Positions 10,014 through 19,163 of a stretch of 64,000 nt of DNA are shown piece after piece (position 1 is the stretch's first letter; each line of letters begins with the position of its first letter). This DNA is from Paraburkholderia sp. PREW-6R (lineage in GTDB: Bacteria; Pseudomonadota; Gammaproteobacteria; Burkholderiales; Burkholderiaceae): NCBI RefSeq assembly GCF_039621805.1, contig NZ_CP155074.1, positions 124,001-188,000 of the forward strand, given 5' to 3'. The notes below the pieces were generated by a model. That model had not been told where the DNA came from, made no database searches, and saw nothing but the letters and a program-made list of their open reading frames with translations. The translations under genes and the position numbers were made by a program.

Positions 10014-10043
10014 AGCGTGCGAACACGGCGATGTCCGCACGCT
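10014..10043 (-). terminator. Candidate terminator hairpin after the aldehyde dehydrogenase gene
   Basis: Arms AGCGTGCG (10014-10021) and CGCACGCT (10036-10043) pair perfectly. Inside them ACA and TGT can add three pairs around a hexaloop, with one A/C mismatch. The hairpin starts nine bases after the stop codon at 10052 and, read on the minus strand, is followed by TTTCC. The T-tract is short, so termination may be weak. Confidence 0.45.
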
Positions 10044-10051
10044 CGTTCGGC

Positions 10052-11431
10052 TTATTGATCCAGACCGCTCATCAACACGTATTTGACCTCTACGTATTCT
10101 TCAATCCCATAGTAGCTTCCTTCCCGGCCATAGCCGGAATGTTTCATTCCGCCAAATGGAATGGAAGCCGTTCCCACGGAGCCGCTGTTGAGAATCACCA
10201 TTCCCGACTCGATTCCCCTCGACAGGCGGAACGCTCGCGCGAGGTCTCGCGTGAAGGCATAGGCAACCAGACCATATTCGGTGTTGTTCGCGCGCTTCAG
10301 TACTTCGTCTTCAGTCTTGAACCGGTAGATCGGGAACACGGGGCCAAAGATTTCTGTCTTTGCCACTTGCATGTCGTCGTTCAGTTCCGTGAGGATGGTC
10401 GGCTCATAGAACAGTCCGCCCTTTGCGTGCCGCTTGCCGCCGAGGACAACCTTCGCACCTTCGTGCCTGGATTGCTCGACCAGTTCCGCAACCTTATTGA
10501 AGCCAGCCTGGTTGATCATCGGACCCACCACCGTTTCTTCCTGCATGCCCTGATCAACGCGGATTTTCGCTACCTTCTCCGCGACAGCGGCAACAAAGCG
10601 ATCGTGAATGCTTTCGTGGACGTAGATACGATTGGGAGAAATGCAGACCTGTCCGGAATTGCGAAGCTTTGCAGCGACAAGACCCGCGACTGCGTCGTCA
10701 AAACTGGCGTCGTCGAAAACAATGAACGGCGCGTTGCCGCCTAGTTCCAGCGTCATCTTCTTGAGGTCCTTGCCACAAGCGCTCGCGAGCAGCCTGCCGA
10801 CGGCTGTTGAACCCGTGAACGAAATCTTCCGGATTCGCGGATCGCTCGTGAACAGTTCACCGATTTCTTTCGGATTGCCTGTGACCATCTCGAACACGCC
10901 TTCGGGAATGCCGGCTTTTCGCGCATAGTCGAGCAGTTTGTATGCTGTCAGCGGAGTCAGCTCAGCTGGCTTGATAATCATCGTGCAACCGGCGGCCAGC
11001 GCCGTTGCAATCTTGCGAGTGATCATCATGAAAGGAAAGTTCCACGGCGTGATCGCAGCAGTCGGGCCAGCCGGCTCTTTCACTACGATAACCTGTGCGT
11101 TGGCGGCGTGAGTCGGGATGGTGTCGCCGTACACGCGCTTCGCTTCTTCTGCGTACCATTCAATGAAGCCGAGACCGTAATCGATTTCCCCCATGGCGTC
11201 CGACAGGCACTTGCCATTCTCTTTGACCATGGTTTCAGCAAACGCGCGTTTGTCGTCGCGAACCAGCTCGAACCAGCGGCGAAGCAGTTCGCTTCGGTCC
11301 TTGGCGAGTTTGCGCGACCATGCGGGAAAGGCGTTGCAAGTGCGGTCGATTGCGGCCTTCACTTCGTCACGTGTCATTTCAGGCACTTCGCCCACATATG
11401 AGCCGTCTGCCGGGTTATTGACTGTAATCAT
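10052..11431 (-). CDS. NAD(P)-dependent aldehyde dehydrogenase, succinate-semialdehyde dehydrogenase type
   Basis: 459 residues of the ALDH superfamily, closest in pattern to GabD. Motifs are PWNFPF near 129-134, Lys154 (IIKPAE), FTGS at 205-208, the general base Glu229 in TLELGGN and the nucleophile Cys263 in SGQVC. The ATG at 11431 is preceded by AAGGA at nine bases; a longer frame to 11542 lacks support. It oxidises an aldehyde, probably a semialdehyde, to the acid. It follows the transporter gene on the same strand after 339 bases, so it may have its own promoter. It would fit as the last step of the neighbouring CoA-transferase/crotonase pathway, but the aldehyde is unknown. Confidence 0.88.
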   Translation of the reverse strand: MITVNNPADGSYVGEVPEMTRDEVKAAIDRTCNAFPAWSRKLAKDRSELLRRWFELVRDDKRAFAETMVKENGKCLSDAMGEIDYGLGFIEWYAEEAKRVYGDTIPTHAANAQVIVVKEPAGPTAAITPWNFPFMMITRKIATALAAGCTMIIKPAELTPLTAYKLLDYARKAGIPEGVFEMVTGNPKEIGELFTSDPRIRKISFTGSTAVGRLLASACGKDLKKMTLELGGNAPFIVFDDASFDDAVAGLVAAKLRNSGQVCISPNRIYVHESIHDRFVAAVAEKVAKIRVDQGMQEETVVGPMINQAGFNKVAELVEQSRHEGAKVVLGGKRHAKGGLFYEPTILTELNDDMQVAKTEIFGPVFPIYRFKTEDEVLKRANNTEYGLVAYAFTRDLARAFRLSRGIESGMVILNSGSVGTASIPFGGMKHSGYGREGSYYGIEEYVEVKYVLMSGLDQ

Positions 11432-11770
11432 GCTTAAGTATCCTTGGCAATGTAAGTTTATGGGCGACCAGGACCAGACCAACCGCTGCATCAAGTCCCT
11501 TGCGGCGACTGCTACGACCTGTGCGGGGTGACAGCCGAACATCGACGTGGGCCATTTCAGCGGGTTACGTATGGGTGCTCGCGAATGTCGACTGTTTGCA
11601 GGCGCTTCGTCGTCCGCACTGGAAGTCTGTAAGCAGATCGTGTGTGGTCGATGTTAGGACCGACTGACTGTCTCGACCATGGCGCAACGTCTATTCTTAT
11701 TGCCTAATCCTATGGAAACTGGATTCGACCTGGTGAACCGTATTGCCGATTCCACCGTGCGTTCCGCTTT
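11432..11770. other. Gap between aldehyde dehydrogenase and transporter genes
   Basis: 339 bases without a credible gene. It must hold the dehydrogenase ribosome-binding site (AAGGA) and, if the gene is separately expressed, its promoter. I see no strong hairpin or repeat. Short open frames here have no recognisable product. Confidence 0.5.
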
Positions 11771-13144
11771 TCATTGCTGAGCAGGGAGGTGATCGGCGTC
11801 AGGTTGTGTCAGATATCCGTCGACATGTTGACGTCTGCCTTTTGCTTCCTGTTTCAACGCCCAGAAATAGGTCACGACAAGGCACGGGACCATTGAAACA
11901 ATGGAATAGGTAATGCCTGCCAGATCGTTTCCCGTATATTTCACAAAGGACAGACTGATTAGTGGAAGAAAACCACCGAATACAATATTTCCGAACTGCT
12001 GCGAAAGTCCAAAGCCGGTTGTTCGGCTTTGTGGTGGGAACGATTCGGCGATAAAGGCAGGAAGCGGGGCCATGATCATCGCCGTGAAAATCGCTAGTAT
12101 TGTGATTTGTGCGGACACAAGCGCCCACTGGCTTGCCGCCACACAGCTTCGAATGCCGGCGAAGCAGGGATAAGCGACAACGGTCCAGCATATGATGCCG
12201 ATCAGTATCACTCTCGCGCGGCCAACTGAATCGGAAAGCCTTCCAAACACGGGATACATCGGCGCTGCAATCGTGATCGCCGCGCCGAGGCACAAGCTCG
12301 CCGTTGTCGGGTCCACTCTCAGCACGTTCTCGAGAAAATAGAGCATGTAGACAATGGAAGTGTACAAAGAGACCGAGGTCGCACCTTGCGGACCGAACAT
12401 GGCCACGAATATCGCTTTCCACGATGTCGGGCTTTTTAGCGTGTCCTGCAGAGGAGATGCGGACAGACGGCCAGTGTCCTTCAGATTTTTAAAGGTTGGA
12501 GTTTCCGCCATACCCAGGCGAATCCATGTTGCGATTACTACAATTGGCGCCGAGACGAGAAACGGTACGCGCCATCCCCATGAGTTGAAACTGTGCGGTT
12601 GCAATGACAGCTTCAACGCACTGACGATCAACAACGCGCAGAGCAAGCCAACAGTCGCGGTGCTCTGAAGAACACTCGTTGTCATTCCTTTTCTATGGGC
12701 TTCGGAGTGTTCCATGACATAAACGACGGCCGAACCGTATTCTCCGCCGAGCGCGATGCCCTGAATGATGCGCAGAACGAGGAGTGCAACGGGCGCCGCA
12801 CTTCCGATGACAGCATAGGTTGGGAGACATCCGATTCCCACCGTCGCGACACCCATCAGCACGAGCGTAATCACGAAAGTCTTTTTCCGTCCGATCCTGT
12901 CGGACATGGGACTGAAAATCAGCGTGCCGAGTGGACGCGCCACGTAAGCAATGCCGAAAGTAGCCACGCCTGCCATGCTGGCGACAACCCGGTCGGTCGA
13001 CGGCAGGAATAGGGCGGTCAACGTCGACGTGAGCGCAACATAAATAAAAAAATCGTAGTACTCCAGCATCGTTCCAACACTCGAACTGGCGATGATACGA
13101 AGCATGCTGGGTCGCAGAGATTCCGTCTTGCGGTCGAATGACAT
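11771..13144 (-). CDS. MFS transporter, metabolite:H+ symporter (MHS) family
   Basis: 457 residues with about 12 hydrophobic segments and the MHS signature start SSVGTMLEYYDFFIYV. The loop 2-3 motif is PLGTLIFSPMSDRIGRKKTF, and LRIIQGIALGGEYGSAVVYVMEH follows, as in KgtP, ShiA and ProP relatives. These proteins take up carboxylates or zwitterions together with protons. It lies between crotonase and dehydrogenase genes on the same strand and so probably imports the acid those enzymes degrade. The substrate cannot be read from the sequence. Confidence 0.88.
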   Translation of the reverse strand: MSFDRKTESLRPSMLRIIASSSVGTMLEYYDFFIYVALTSTLTALFLPSTDRVVASMAGVATFGIAYVARPLGTLIFSPMSDRIGRKKTFVITLVLMGVATVGIGCLPTYAVIGSAAPVALLVLRIIQGIALGGEYGSAVVYVMEHSEAHRKGMTTSVLQSTATVGLLCALLIVSALKLSLQPHSFNSWGWRVPFLVSAPIVVIATWIRLGMAETPTFKNLKDTGRLSASPLQDTLKSPTSWKAIFVAMFGPQGATSVSLYTSIVYMLYFLENVLRVDPTTASLCLGAAITIAAPMYPVFGRLSDSVGRARVILIGIICWTVVAYPCFAGIRSCVAASQWALVSAQITILAIFTAMIMAPLPAFIAESFPPQSRTTGFGLSQQFGNIVFGGFLPLISLSFVKYTGNDLAGITYSIVSMVPCLVVTYFWALKQEAKGRRQHVDGYLTQPDADHLPAQQ

Positions 13145-13209
13145 ACCTGTCTCCTGATTGAATCACCTGGCTGTCTGTGCCGTACCTGGCGGCGCTCGCT
13201 CTTTCGCGT

Positions 13210-14031
13210 CTACCGGTTTTCTTTCTGTGCGGTTTTCGATGTGTTGAAACGGGTGACCGCTTCCTTGTGTTCGTGACCGGCAAGCAAAATGGCTTGCATG
13301 CTCGCGGCTAGTTCGAGCGCCACGGATAACGAACTCTCGGCTGACTCACGTACCAGGTTTTTTGCCATACGCGCAGCGCGGGGCGGGTGGGCGCAGACGC
13401 GTCTGGCAAGTTCAAGTGCTTCCGCATCCAGTTTGTCGCTCGGGACGACCTTGGTCACGATTCCTAGTCTGTAAGCCTCGTCCGCGTCGATGAATTGACT
13501 CGTCAACGACAATTCGAGGGCTTTCGCCGGTCCGACTATGCGCGACAGAAACCATGCGCCGCCAATACCCGAGACAAGTCCAAGGCGCAAAAAGCTTTCC
13601 GCGAAGACGGCGCTTTGCCCGGCGATCCGGATGTCGCACATGAGCGACAGATCGAAGCCTGCGCCAACGGCTGTACCATTCACGGCGCAAACGGTCGGAA
13701 TTTCCATATTGCTCAGCGCGCGCGTGATGCGATGCAAGCTATCGTGCAGGCGATCACGTATGTCGGCGACGCTGCCGTCCATCAGATCCGTTCCGCTTTG
13801 CATATCTTTCACGTTTCCGCCGGTACAAAAATGCTTTGCGGAAGAAGAGCGGAGTAGTACGCAGCGAATGTCTCGTCGCGAATTGATTCGCTCAAGCTCA
13901 TCGGAAAGCGCTTCTGTCATGGCAACGGTAAGCGCATTGCCATCTTCTGGATGGTTGAGTGTGATCGTCAGGATTGCTTCCTGTAAAGACGTCACAACCA
14001 GACGTTTGTCCTCTGATACTAGCGTCGACAT
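13210..14031 (-). CDS. Divergent enoyl-CoA hydratase/isomerase family protein
   Basis: 273 residues with the crotonase fold: oxyanion-hole segment HFCTGGNV at 68-75 and VGAGFDLSLMCDIRIAG at 122-138. Compared with classical hydratases, the first catalytic Glu is replaced by Asp127 and the second aligns with Phe147 (AESFLRLGL). The following loop VSGIGGAWFLSR resembles isomerases such as PaaG. It is therefore probably not a plain 2-enoyl-CoA hydratase; an isomerase or lyase role is possible. The ATG at 14031 has AAGG ten bases upstream. It lies 40 bases after the preceding crotonase gene, in the same operon. Confidence 0.82.
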   Translation of the reverse strand: MSTLVSEDKRLVVTSLQEAILTITLNHPEDGNALTVAMTEALSDELERINSRRDIRCVLLRSSSAKHFCTGGNVKDMQSGTDLMDGSVADIRDRLHDSLHRITRALSNMEIPTVCAVNGTAVGAGFDLSLMCDIRIAGQSAVFAESFLRLGLVSGIGGAWFLSRIVGPAKALELSLTSQFIDADEAYRLGIVTKVVPSDKLDAEALELARRVCAHPPRAARMAKNLVRESAESSLSVALELAASMQAILLAGHEHKEAVTRFNTSKTAQKENR

Positions 14032-14071
14032 ATTCACATACCTTCTAAAATGAAACGTCCACCGACGGTCC

Positions 14072-14851
14072 CTATCGATTCGCAAAAGCTGCGGGACGCC
14101 GCTCGAGAAATGCCGCCATGCCTTCTTTCTGATCCGCCAGTGAAAATCCCGCATGGAATAATCGACGTTCGAACAGAAGTCCCTCGGACAGTGAGGCCTC
14201 GAACGAGCGATTGACAGCTTCCTTGATAGCTACGATGACGGGCAGGGAGTGCCTGGCTATCTGTTCAGCCATGGACAGTGCGGCGTCTAGCAGTTCGTCC
14301 GGCTGCACAACCTTCGAAACGAGACCGGTGTCGAGGGCTTCTTTGGCCGTCATGGACTCGCCGGTAAGGCAGGCAAGCATCGCGTTCGACTTGCCGACGG
14401 CGCGGGGCAGTCGTTGTGTGCCTCCCGCTCCCGGCACAATCCCCAGCTTTATTTCCGGCTGACCGAACACGGCATCGGCGGCGGCGATCACGATGTCGCA
14501 CATCATCGCCAACTCACAGCCACCGCCGAGCGCGTAGCCGCGGACTGCGGCGATGAGTGGCTTTCTGAGTGTGCGCAGAACGTCCCAGTTCCGCCCGATG
14601 TAGTCCTGTCCGAACGCGGTCGAATAGTCGAGTTTCGACATTCCCACAATGTCCGCGCCGGCTGCAAATGCCTTGTCCGAACCGGTGATAACGGTCGCGT
14701 GTATCGCAGGGTCGGCTTCGTTCCGGAGCAACGCGGCTGCGAGTTGATTCACCAACTCGTCCGTCAGCGAATTGAGCCGGTTCTCGGAGGCCAATCTGAG
14801 CAGTGACACATGGCCACGGCGTTCCTGTTGCACGCAGCTTTCTGTCATCAC
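14072..14851 (-). CDS. Enoyl-CoA hydratase, classical type
   Basis: 259 residues very like mitochondrial short-chain enoyl-CoA hydratase. AFAAGADI is at 61-68, Glu113 is in GGGCELAMMCD and Glu133 is in FGQPEIKLG, so both catalytic glutamates are present, followed by VPGAGGTQRLPRAVGKS. It should add water to a trans-2-enoyl-CoA. Its ATG overlaps the stop of the CoA-transferase gene (ATGA), so the two are made together. In this cluster it probably hydrates the CoA ester formed by the transferase. Confidence 0.9.
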   Translation of the reverse strand: MMTESCVQQERRGHVSLLRLASENRLNSLTDELVNQLAAALLRNEADPAIHATVITGSDKAFAAGADIVGMSKLDYSTAFGQDYIGRNWDVLRTLRKPLIAAVRGYALGGGCELAMMCDIVIAAADAVFGQPEIKLGIVPGAGGTQRLPRAVGKSNAMLACLTGESMTAKEALDTGLVSKVVQPDELLDAALSMAEQIARHSLPVIVAIKEAVNRSFEASLSEGLLFERRLFHAGFSLADQKEGMAAFLERRPAAFANR

Positions 14852-16089
14852 AGCACCTCGTCATGTGTTTGTGTCGGAGCCGGGCGTGCCGGGTACGCGC
14901 GAATCACACCTGTGTCTAGCAGTTCAGCAATCTGGTCATGCTCGATGCCGTAGCGGGCGAGTACTGCGAGCGTGTGTTCGCCGTTTAACGGTGCAGCGCG
15001 GTCGGCATTGTCTTGTGCGCGATCGGATGGTCCCAGCGCAAATCCATTTGCACGGATCTGGCCGGCGACCGGATGATCGAGTGTGCAAGCGAGGCCACTT
15101 TCCGCGTATTCGGCGGATTCAACGACATCGCGATAAGACGACACGGGTGCGCATATGATGTCCCGCAACGCGAGCCGTTCCATCCACTGCGAGGTTGAGC
15201 ATTCGGAAAACCTTGAAGCGAGTAACTGATGGAGCGCCTTGCGATTGCGCACCCGATCGTCGTTTGTTGCGAATCGCGGATCCGATTCGAGCCACGGCAT
15301 GCCCAGTTCTTCACACAATGCGGTCCACCGTTCGGGGTGATAGGCGACGACCACGATCCAGCCGTCCTCCGTTGGAACGGCTTCGTTGGGGGCGGCGTAA
15401 GGCGCAGCACTTCCGACCTTGTCCGGATTACGCCCTGATGCGAAGAACGAGGCGAAGCTGATCTGCTGCAGCATCACCGTCGCGTTGTACAGGCTGATAT
15501 CAAGCTGCTGCGCGCCCTTGCCGTTGCGCACACCATGCAGCGCGGCAAGGATGGCAATCGCGGCAAGATATCCGCCGACCATGTCGGCAATCGGTACGGG
15601 GACCTTGAGCGGATCCTCGTTCGCGGCGCCAAGCGTGCTCATCAAGCCGCTGACGGCCTGAATCACACCGTCGACGCCCGGACGCTGGCGATTCGAACCG
15701 CTTTGCCCGAATGCGGAGATGGAACAGTAGACAAGGTTCGGGTTGATCTCGCGAACCGACGCGAAGTCGAGCCCCATTGACTGCATCACACCCGGTCGGA
15801 AATTTTCGACAAGAACGTCTGCATCGCAAAGCATCTTGCGCACGAGACATCTTCCAGCGTCTGTCTTGAGATCAATCGATGCGCTCAGCTTGTTCCGGTT
15901 GACGCTCATGAAAACGGGGCTTTCACCGTTTATCCATGGTGGCCCGATCTTGCGGCCAAGTTCGCCCGCTGGCGGTTCGATCTTGACGACGTCCGCACCG
16001 AGGTCCGCTAGTGTCATGGAGCAAACCGGACCGGCGAGTACGTGTGAAAAATCGAGCACACGTACGCCACTCAGACTGTCTCGTAGCAT
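14848..16089 (-). CDS. Class III CoA-transferase (CaiB/BaiF family)
   Basis: 413 residues, the usual length. It begins LSGVRVLDFSHVLAGPVCSMTLADLG, has the CoA-binding VKIEPPAGE, and carries Asp169 in VPIADMVGGY, the position of the catalytic aspartate in formyl-CoA transferase. These enzymes move CoA from a donor thioester such as succinyl-CoA to a carboxylic acid. It is the first gene of the LysR-linked catabolic cluster and is therefore the probable activating step. An AGGAG ribosome-binding site lies just before the ATG at 16089. The acid substrate is unknown; carnitine, itaconate-like and aromatic acids are all handled by family members. Confidence 0.88.
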   Translation of the reverse strand: MLRDSLSGVRVLDFSHVLAGPVCSMTLADLGADVVKIEPPAGELGRKIGPPWINGESPVFMSVNRNKLSASIDLKTDAGRCLVRKMLCDADVLVENFRPGVMQSMGLDFASVREINPNLVYCSISAFGQSGSNRQRPGVDGVIQAVSGLMSTLGAANEDPLKVPVPIADMVGGYLAAIAILAALHGVRNGKGAQQLDISLYNATVMLQQISFASFFASGRNPDKVGSAAPYAAPNEAVPTEDGWIVVVAYHPERWTALCEELGMPWLESDPRFATNDDRVRNRKALHQLLASRFSECSTSQWMERLALRDIICAPVSSYRDVVESAEYAESGLACTLDHPVAGQIRANGFALGPSDRAQDNADRAAPLNGEHTLAVLARYGIEHDQIAELLDTGVIRAYPARPAPTQTHDEVL

Positions 16090-16171
16090 TGTCGATTGTC
16101 TCCTGTTTCATGGCTTGCCCGAACGCAAGGCCATGGGGCGAGCATAAGTGGCCCGCTTTGGGCTAACAATC

Positions 16172-16201
16172 GACTTTTTTTAAGCGACCTTTTGACTTTT
16201 T
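16172..16201. promoter_or_regulatory. Direct repeats GACTTTTT upstream of the CoA-transferase operon
   Basis: Two copies of GACTTTTT (16172-16179 and 16194-16201) start 22 bases apart, two helical turns, in the 126-base gap between the LysR gene and the CoA-transferase gene. TTAA elements flank them. The tract is much more AT-rich than the genes around it. It is a candidate LysR-binding or promoter region; no protein is shown to bind it. Confidence 0.3.
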
Positions 16202-16215
16202 GTTAAAGGGCGTCG

Positions 16216-17100
16216 CTACTCGATGACGAGTGTGACGAGCCAGTCGCGGAAGACTTCCAGCGCGCGCGAAGACTTGCGATTCGCGGGCCACGCAAAGTAG
16301 TACGTGTGGGCGCCACGATCGAGCTTGAACGGAAAAGGCGCAACCAGCGCACCGCTGTTCAGTTCGGCGCGCACGAGGGCTTCCTGTGCGATAGCAATAC
16401 CGTGTCCTTCTATCGCGGCCTGATACGCCAGTAGCGATGTCTCATAGCGCATTTCGCGCCGCCCGGCGTTCGGTGAGATTCCGGCGCCCTTGAGCCAGAG
16501 AGTCCAATCTTCCGGGCGGGCAAGTGAATGGAGCAGCGTTTCGCCTTGCAGTTTCGAACGCGGTTTGACCGCGTGTGTTGATGCTGCAACGGGAATGAGT
16601 ACGTTTGGAATGAGCCGCTGCACGTGAACACCGCTCCACGCTCCGTCGCCCAACTGGATGCCGGCGTCAATATCTTCGCGGCCGAAGTTCAAAGGCGCAG
16701 AGGATGTGGTGAGTTGAACTTCGATGTCTTCATGCGACCTATGGAAGTTCGCCAACCGGGGAATGAGCCACCTGACAGCGAAGGTCGCGGGCGACCGGAT
16801 CTTCAGCACGCTCGCCCCACGTGTCGTGGTGCGAAGGCTGGCCGTTGCGTCACGCAGAGACTCGAAAAGCGGCATCAATTCAGCAAGGTAACTTGCACCC
16901 GCTGCTGTCAGTTCAAGCCGTCCTTTCACCCGTTCAAACAGATCGACGCCAAGATAGCGTTCAAGTGTTCGCACTTGCCGGCTCACGGCCGCCGGCGTGA
17001 CAGCGAGTTCCTGTGCAGCCTTTGAAATGCTCAGAAGGCGTCCTGTCGCCTCAAAGGCGCGCGTAGGATTGAGCGGTGGGAGGGACTCGCGACGTTCCAT
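16216..17100 (-). CDS. LysR family transcriptional regulator, GcvA-like
   Basis: 294 residues. The N-terminal winged helix reads LPPLNPTRAFEATGRLLSISKAAQELAVTPAAVSRQVRTLE, typical of the GcvA branch, and is followed by a periplasmic-binding-protein-like effector domain. LysR proteins usually activate a neighbouring operon when a pathway compound binds. It lies directly upstream of the CoA-transferase operon on the same strand, so it is its likely regulator, and the AT-rich repeats between them are the likely target. The effector is unknown. Confidence 0.88.
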   Translation of the reverse strand: MERRESLPPLNPTRAFEATGRLLSISKAAQELAVTPAAVSRQVRTLERYLGVDLFERVKGRLELTAAGASYLAELMPLFESLRDATASLRTTTRGASVLKIRSPATFAVRWLIPRLANFHRSHEDIEVQLTTSSAPLNFGREDIDAGIQLGDGAWSGVHVQRLIPNVLIPVAASTHAVKPRSKLQGETLLHSLARPEDWTLWLKGAGISPNAGRREMRYETSLLAYQAAIEGHGIAIAQEALVRAELNSGALVAPFPFKLDRGAHTYYFAWPANRKSSRALEVFRDWLVTLVIE

Positions 17101-17328
17101 CGAATGATCGCACTCTTATTCTGATAGCTGATTGTGCTCCCGGATGGGCAGTTGAGCAATATTGCTCGATACTGCTGACAGAGTGCTGGCGGGTTCTCCG
17201 CACTGGGTCCCGGTGTGTGCGATTCGCGGTACCCAGTCCCGAAGTCAAACGCGTCCATTGCAGGATCGCTGGAGCGCTGGACCGCTCGCAACGACCCTCA
17301 CGCGGCGCCAGCGAATGCCCCTCTCCGC

Positions 17329-18498
17329 TCAGTTCTTCGGCACTTTGTCGACGCCCTCGGCAGGATTGCTTACATCGACGAGATCAGGGGATTTCACCGC
17401 GCGCAGTTGTTCGACCTGGTGTTTCGTGTCGATGCGGGTCGTTCTCGAAAATGGCTCGAGTGTCACGGAGGCGCCGCTTTTCAGCGCCTTCACGATGCCC
17501 TCGATAACGCGTACGTCCGCATAGCCTTCTTCGACATCGGGCTCCGGATGTCTATTGTTCAGAATGCAGTCGGAAAAGTACTTCATCTCACCGCCGAAGT
17601 GGTCGGTGTTCTTGAACGAATGACTGCTCTCATCCTGACCAATCGTCACCGTTTGTTCAAGCGGCTTTCCGTATGTGTAGGCGGGCTGCATGGCGATGCT
17701 GCCTTTGGTGCCGACGGCGAAGTAGGATTCGAGTGCGTTGGCCGCATAGGAGACGACGAATTGCGCGAGCCGATTGCCGGGGAAACGGAGCGTGACGGCC
17801 ACAGTGTCGTCGAAGTCGCCGAGACCCGCTTGCGGATGCCGCGCGCCGACGGCATTGACGACTTCAGTCGGTTCGGCTTCGAAGATATAGCGCGCGGCGT
17901 TGATCGGATACGGCGCCATGTCGAAGACAGGGCCTGCTTCGATCCCATTGTTGGCACGATGGTTGGCAGGGTCCACCTTCTGCACGAAGGTCGATGAAAA
18001 CACGATCACTTCCCCGATCTCTCCCCCGCGAATCTTCTCTATGGTCGAGAGCGTGGCCGGCTCGAAATGCAGCCGGTACGCCACCATCAGTTTCGCAGTT
18101 GATTCTTTTGCGGCCTGTGCAATCGCGTTGCACTGCGCGGTGGACACCTCCAATGGCTTTTCCACCAGCACGTGGATACCGGCTTTCAAAGCGGGAATGA
18201 CGAACTCTGCATGGCGCCAGTTCGGCGTGGCCAGGTAAATCGCGTCGACCTTGCCTGATGAAAGCATCTGGTCGAACTGCTCGTATGAGTAGATGTCGGT
18301 CAGATTGTATTGGTCTGCGACCTTGCGTGCCTTTTCCGGGTCGCCGCTAACGAGTGCCGTGATCTCCGAATTGCCGGTATGGTCGACGCCGGGCATCATC
18401 GCTTCCTGCGCGATATCGCCTACGCCGACGATTGCATAGCGAACCTTCGTTGCGTTTGAGGAATCGTTGGTGAGTCCAATGGCGGACAGAATGCTCAT
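17329..18498 (-). CDS. Gfo/Idh/MocA family NAD(P)-dependent oxidoreductase
   Basis: 389 residues. The Rossmann start is VRYAIVGVGDIAQEAMMPG and the diagnostic EKPLEVS motif is near residue 137, with NWRHAEFVIPAL before it. The C-terminal alpha/beta domain continues to the end. These enzymes oxidise or reduce sugars, inositols and related polyols. The N-terminal NDSSNATKVRYAIVG layout resembles glucose-fructose-oxidoreductase-like members, but there is no Tat signal. The gene stands alone between LysR and the DUF3140 gene, so no pathway is implied by context. Confidence 0.85.
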   Translation of the reverse strand: MSILSAIGLTNDSSNATKVRYAIVGVGDIAQEAMMPGVDHTGNSEITALVSGDPEKARKVADQYNLTDIYSYEQFDQMLSSGKVDAIYLATPNWRHAEFVIPALKAGIHVLVEKPLEVSTAQCNAIAQAAKESTAKLMVAYRLHFEPATLSTIEKIRGGEIGEVIVFSSTFVQKVDPANHRANNGIEAGPVFDMAPYPINAARYIFEAEPTEVVNAVGARHPQAGLGDFDDTVAVTLRFPGNRLAQFVVSYAANALESYFAVGTKGSIAMQPAYTYGKPLEQTVTIGQDESSHSFKNTDHFGGEMKYFSDCILNNRHPEPDVEEGYADVRVIEGIVKALKSGASVTLEPFSRTTRIDTKHQVEQLRAVKSPDLVDVSNPAEGVDKVPKN

Positions 18499-18636
18499 GT
18501 TCGTACCTTTGCTTGCAGGGTTGGGAATCGCGCTGGCCCGCCTTCAACGGCGGACCCGCGCTCGACGCAACATGAGGTGCAAGCGCCGTTCCAGCACGGA
18601 CGGCACGAATGTTTCTGCTGCAAGCGTCGCCGCCAG

Positions 18637-18999
18637 TCAGCGCTTCAAAGGGTCATGGCCCCAGTTCATCAGAGAATAACGCCACGCGCTATGGTCGATT
18701 TCGTCGGCCGATTGATCCGGCCGTTGAGCCATGTGCCGCTTGATGTAGCCGACCACCTTGCGCATGTGCTGAAGATCAGCCGGTTCGAGATCGCCCTTTT
18801 TCTTCTCAAGCAATTGAACGATTCTGCGACCTGACCGGTGGCCGGTTGATTCGCCGCCGGTTTTCTTCTGACCGACCATCAGTGATTCCTCTGTTCGAAG
18901 CCAACGTGTAAGTTCATTCCTTGTCATGTTGACGTGATGTTTGAATTCGGTCACCACGTCGGCGTCGTGGCTGGTGTTCGCTGCGGTGGAGTGCGTCAT
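18637..18999 (-). CDS. DUF3140 family protein
   Basis: 120 residues, hydrophilic, with the conserved family stretch GQKKTGGESTGHRSGRRIV, then HMRKVVGYIKRHMAQRP and the C-terminal WRYSLMNWGHDPLK. The ATG at 18999 has GAGGTCAGC directly before it; a longer frame to 19044 lacks such a site. No function is established for the family. The predicted structure is mostly helical, with high charge and no signal peptide. Context (sugar oxidoreductase on one side, glycosidase-like lipoprotein on the other) does not suggest a role. Confidence 0.78.
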   Translation of the reverse strand: MTHSTAANTSHDADVVTEFKHHVNMTRNELTRWLRTEESLMVGQKKTGGESTGHRSGRRIVQLLEKKKGDLEPADLQHMRKVVGYIKRHMAQRPDQSADEIDHSAWRYSLMNWGHDPLKR

Positions 19000-19163
19000 G
19001 CTGACCTCGCTAAGTGCGTGCAGACATGCCGCCAGCCGCCGCAACGGGCGTGCCAGCGTGGTGGGGGTCCAGAAGGAATGCGGTTCAGGTGGGTGGACAG
19101 GACCGCGTAACGGACCCGCGTGACAGCTGACACTGGCGAGTCCGTTATGACAATGCAGTCCGC

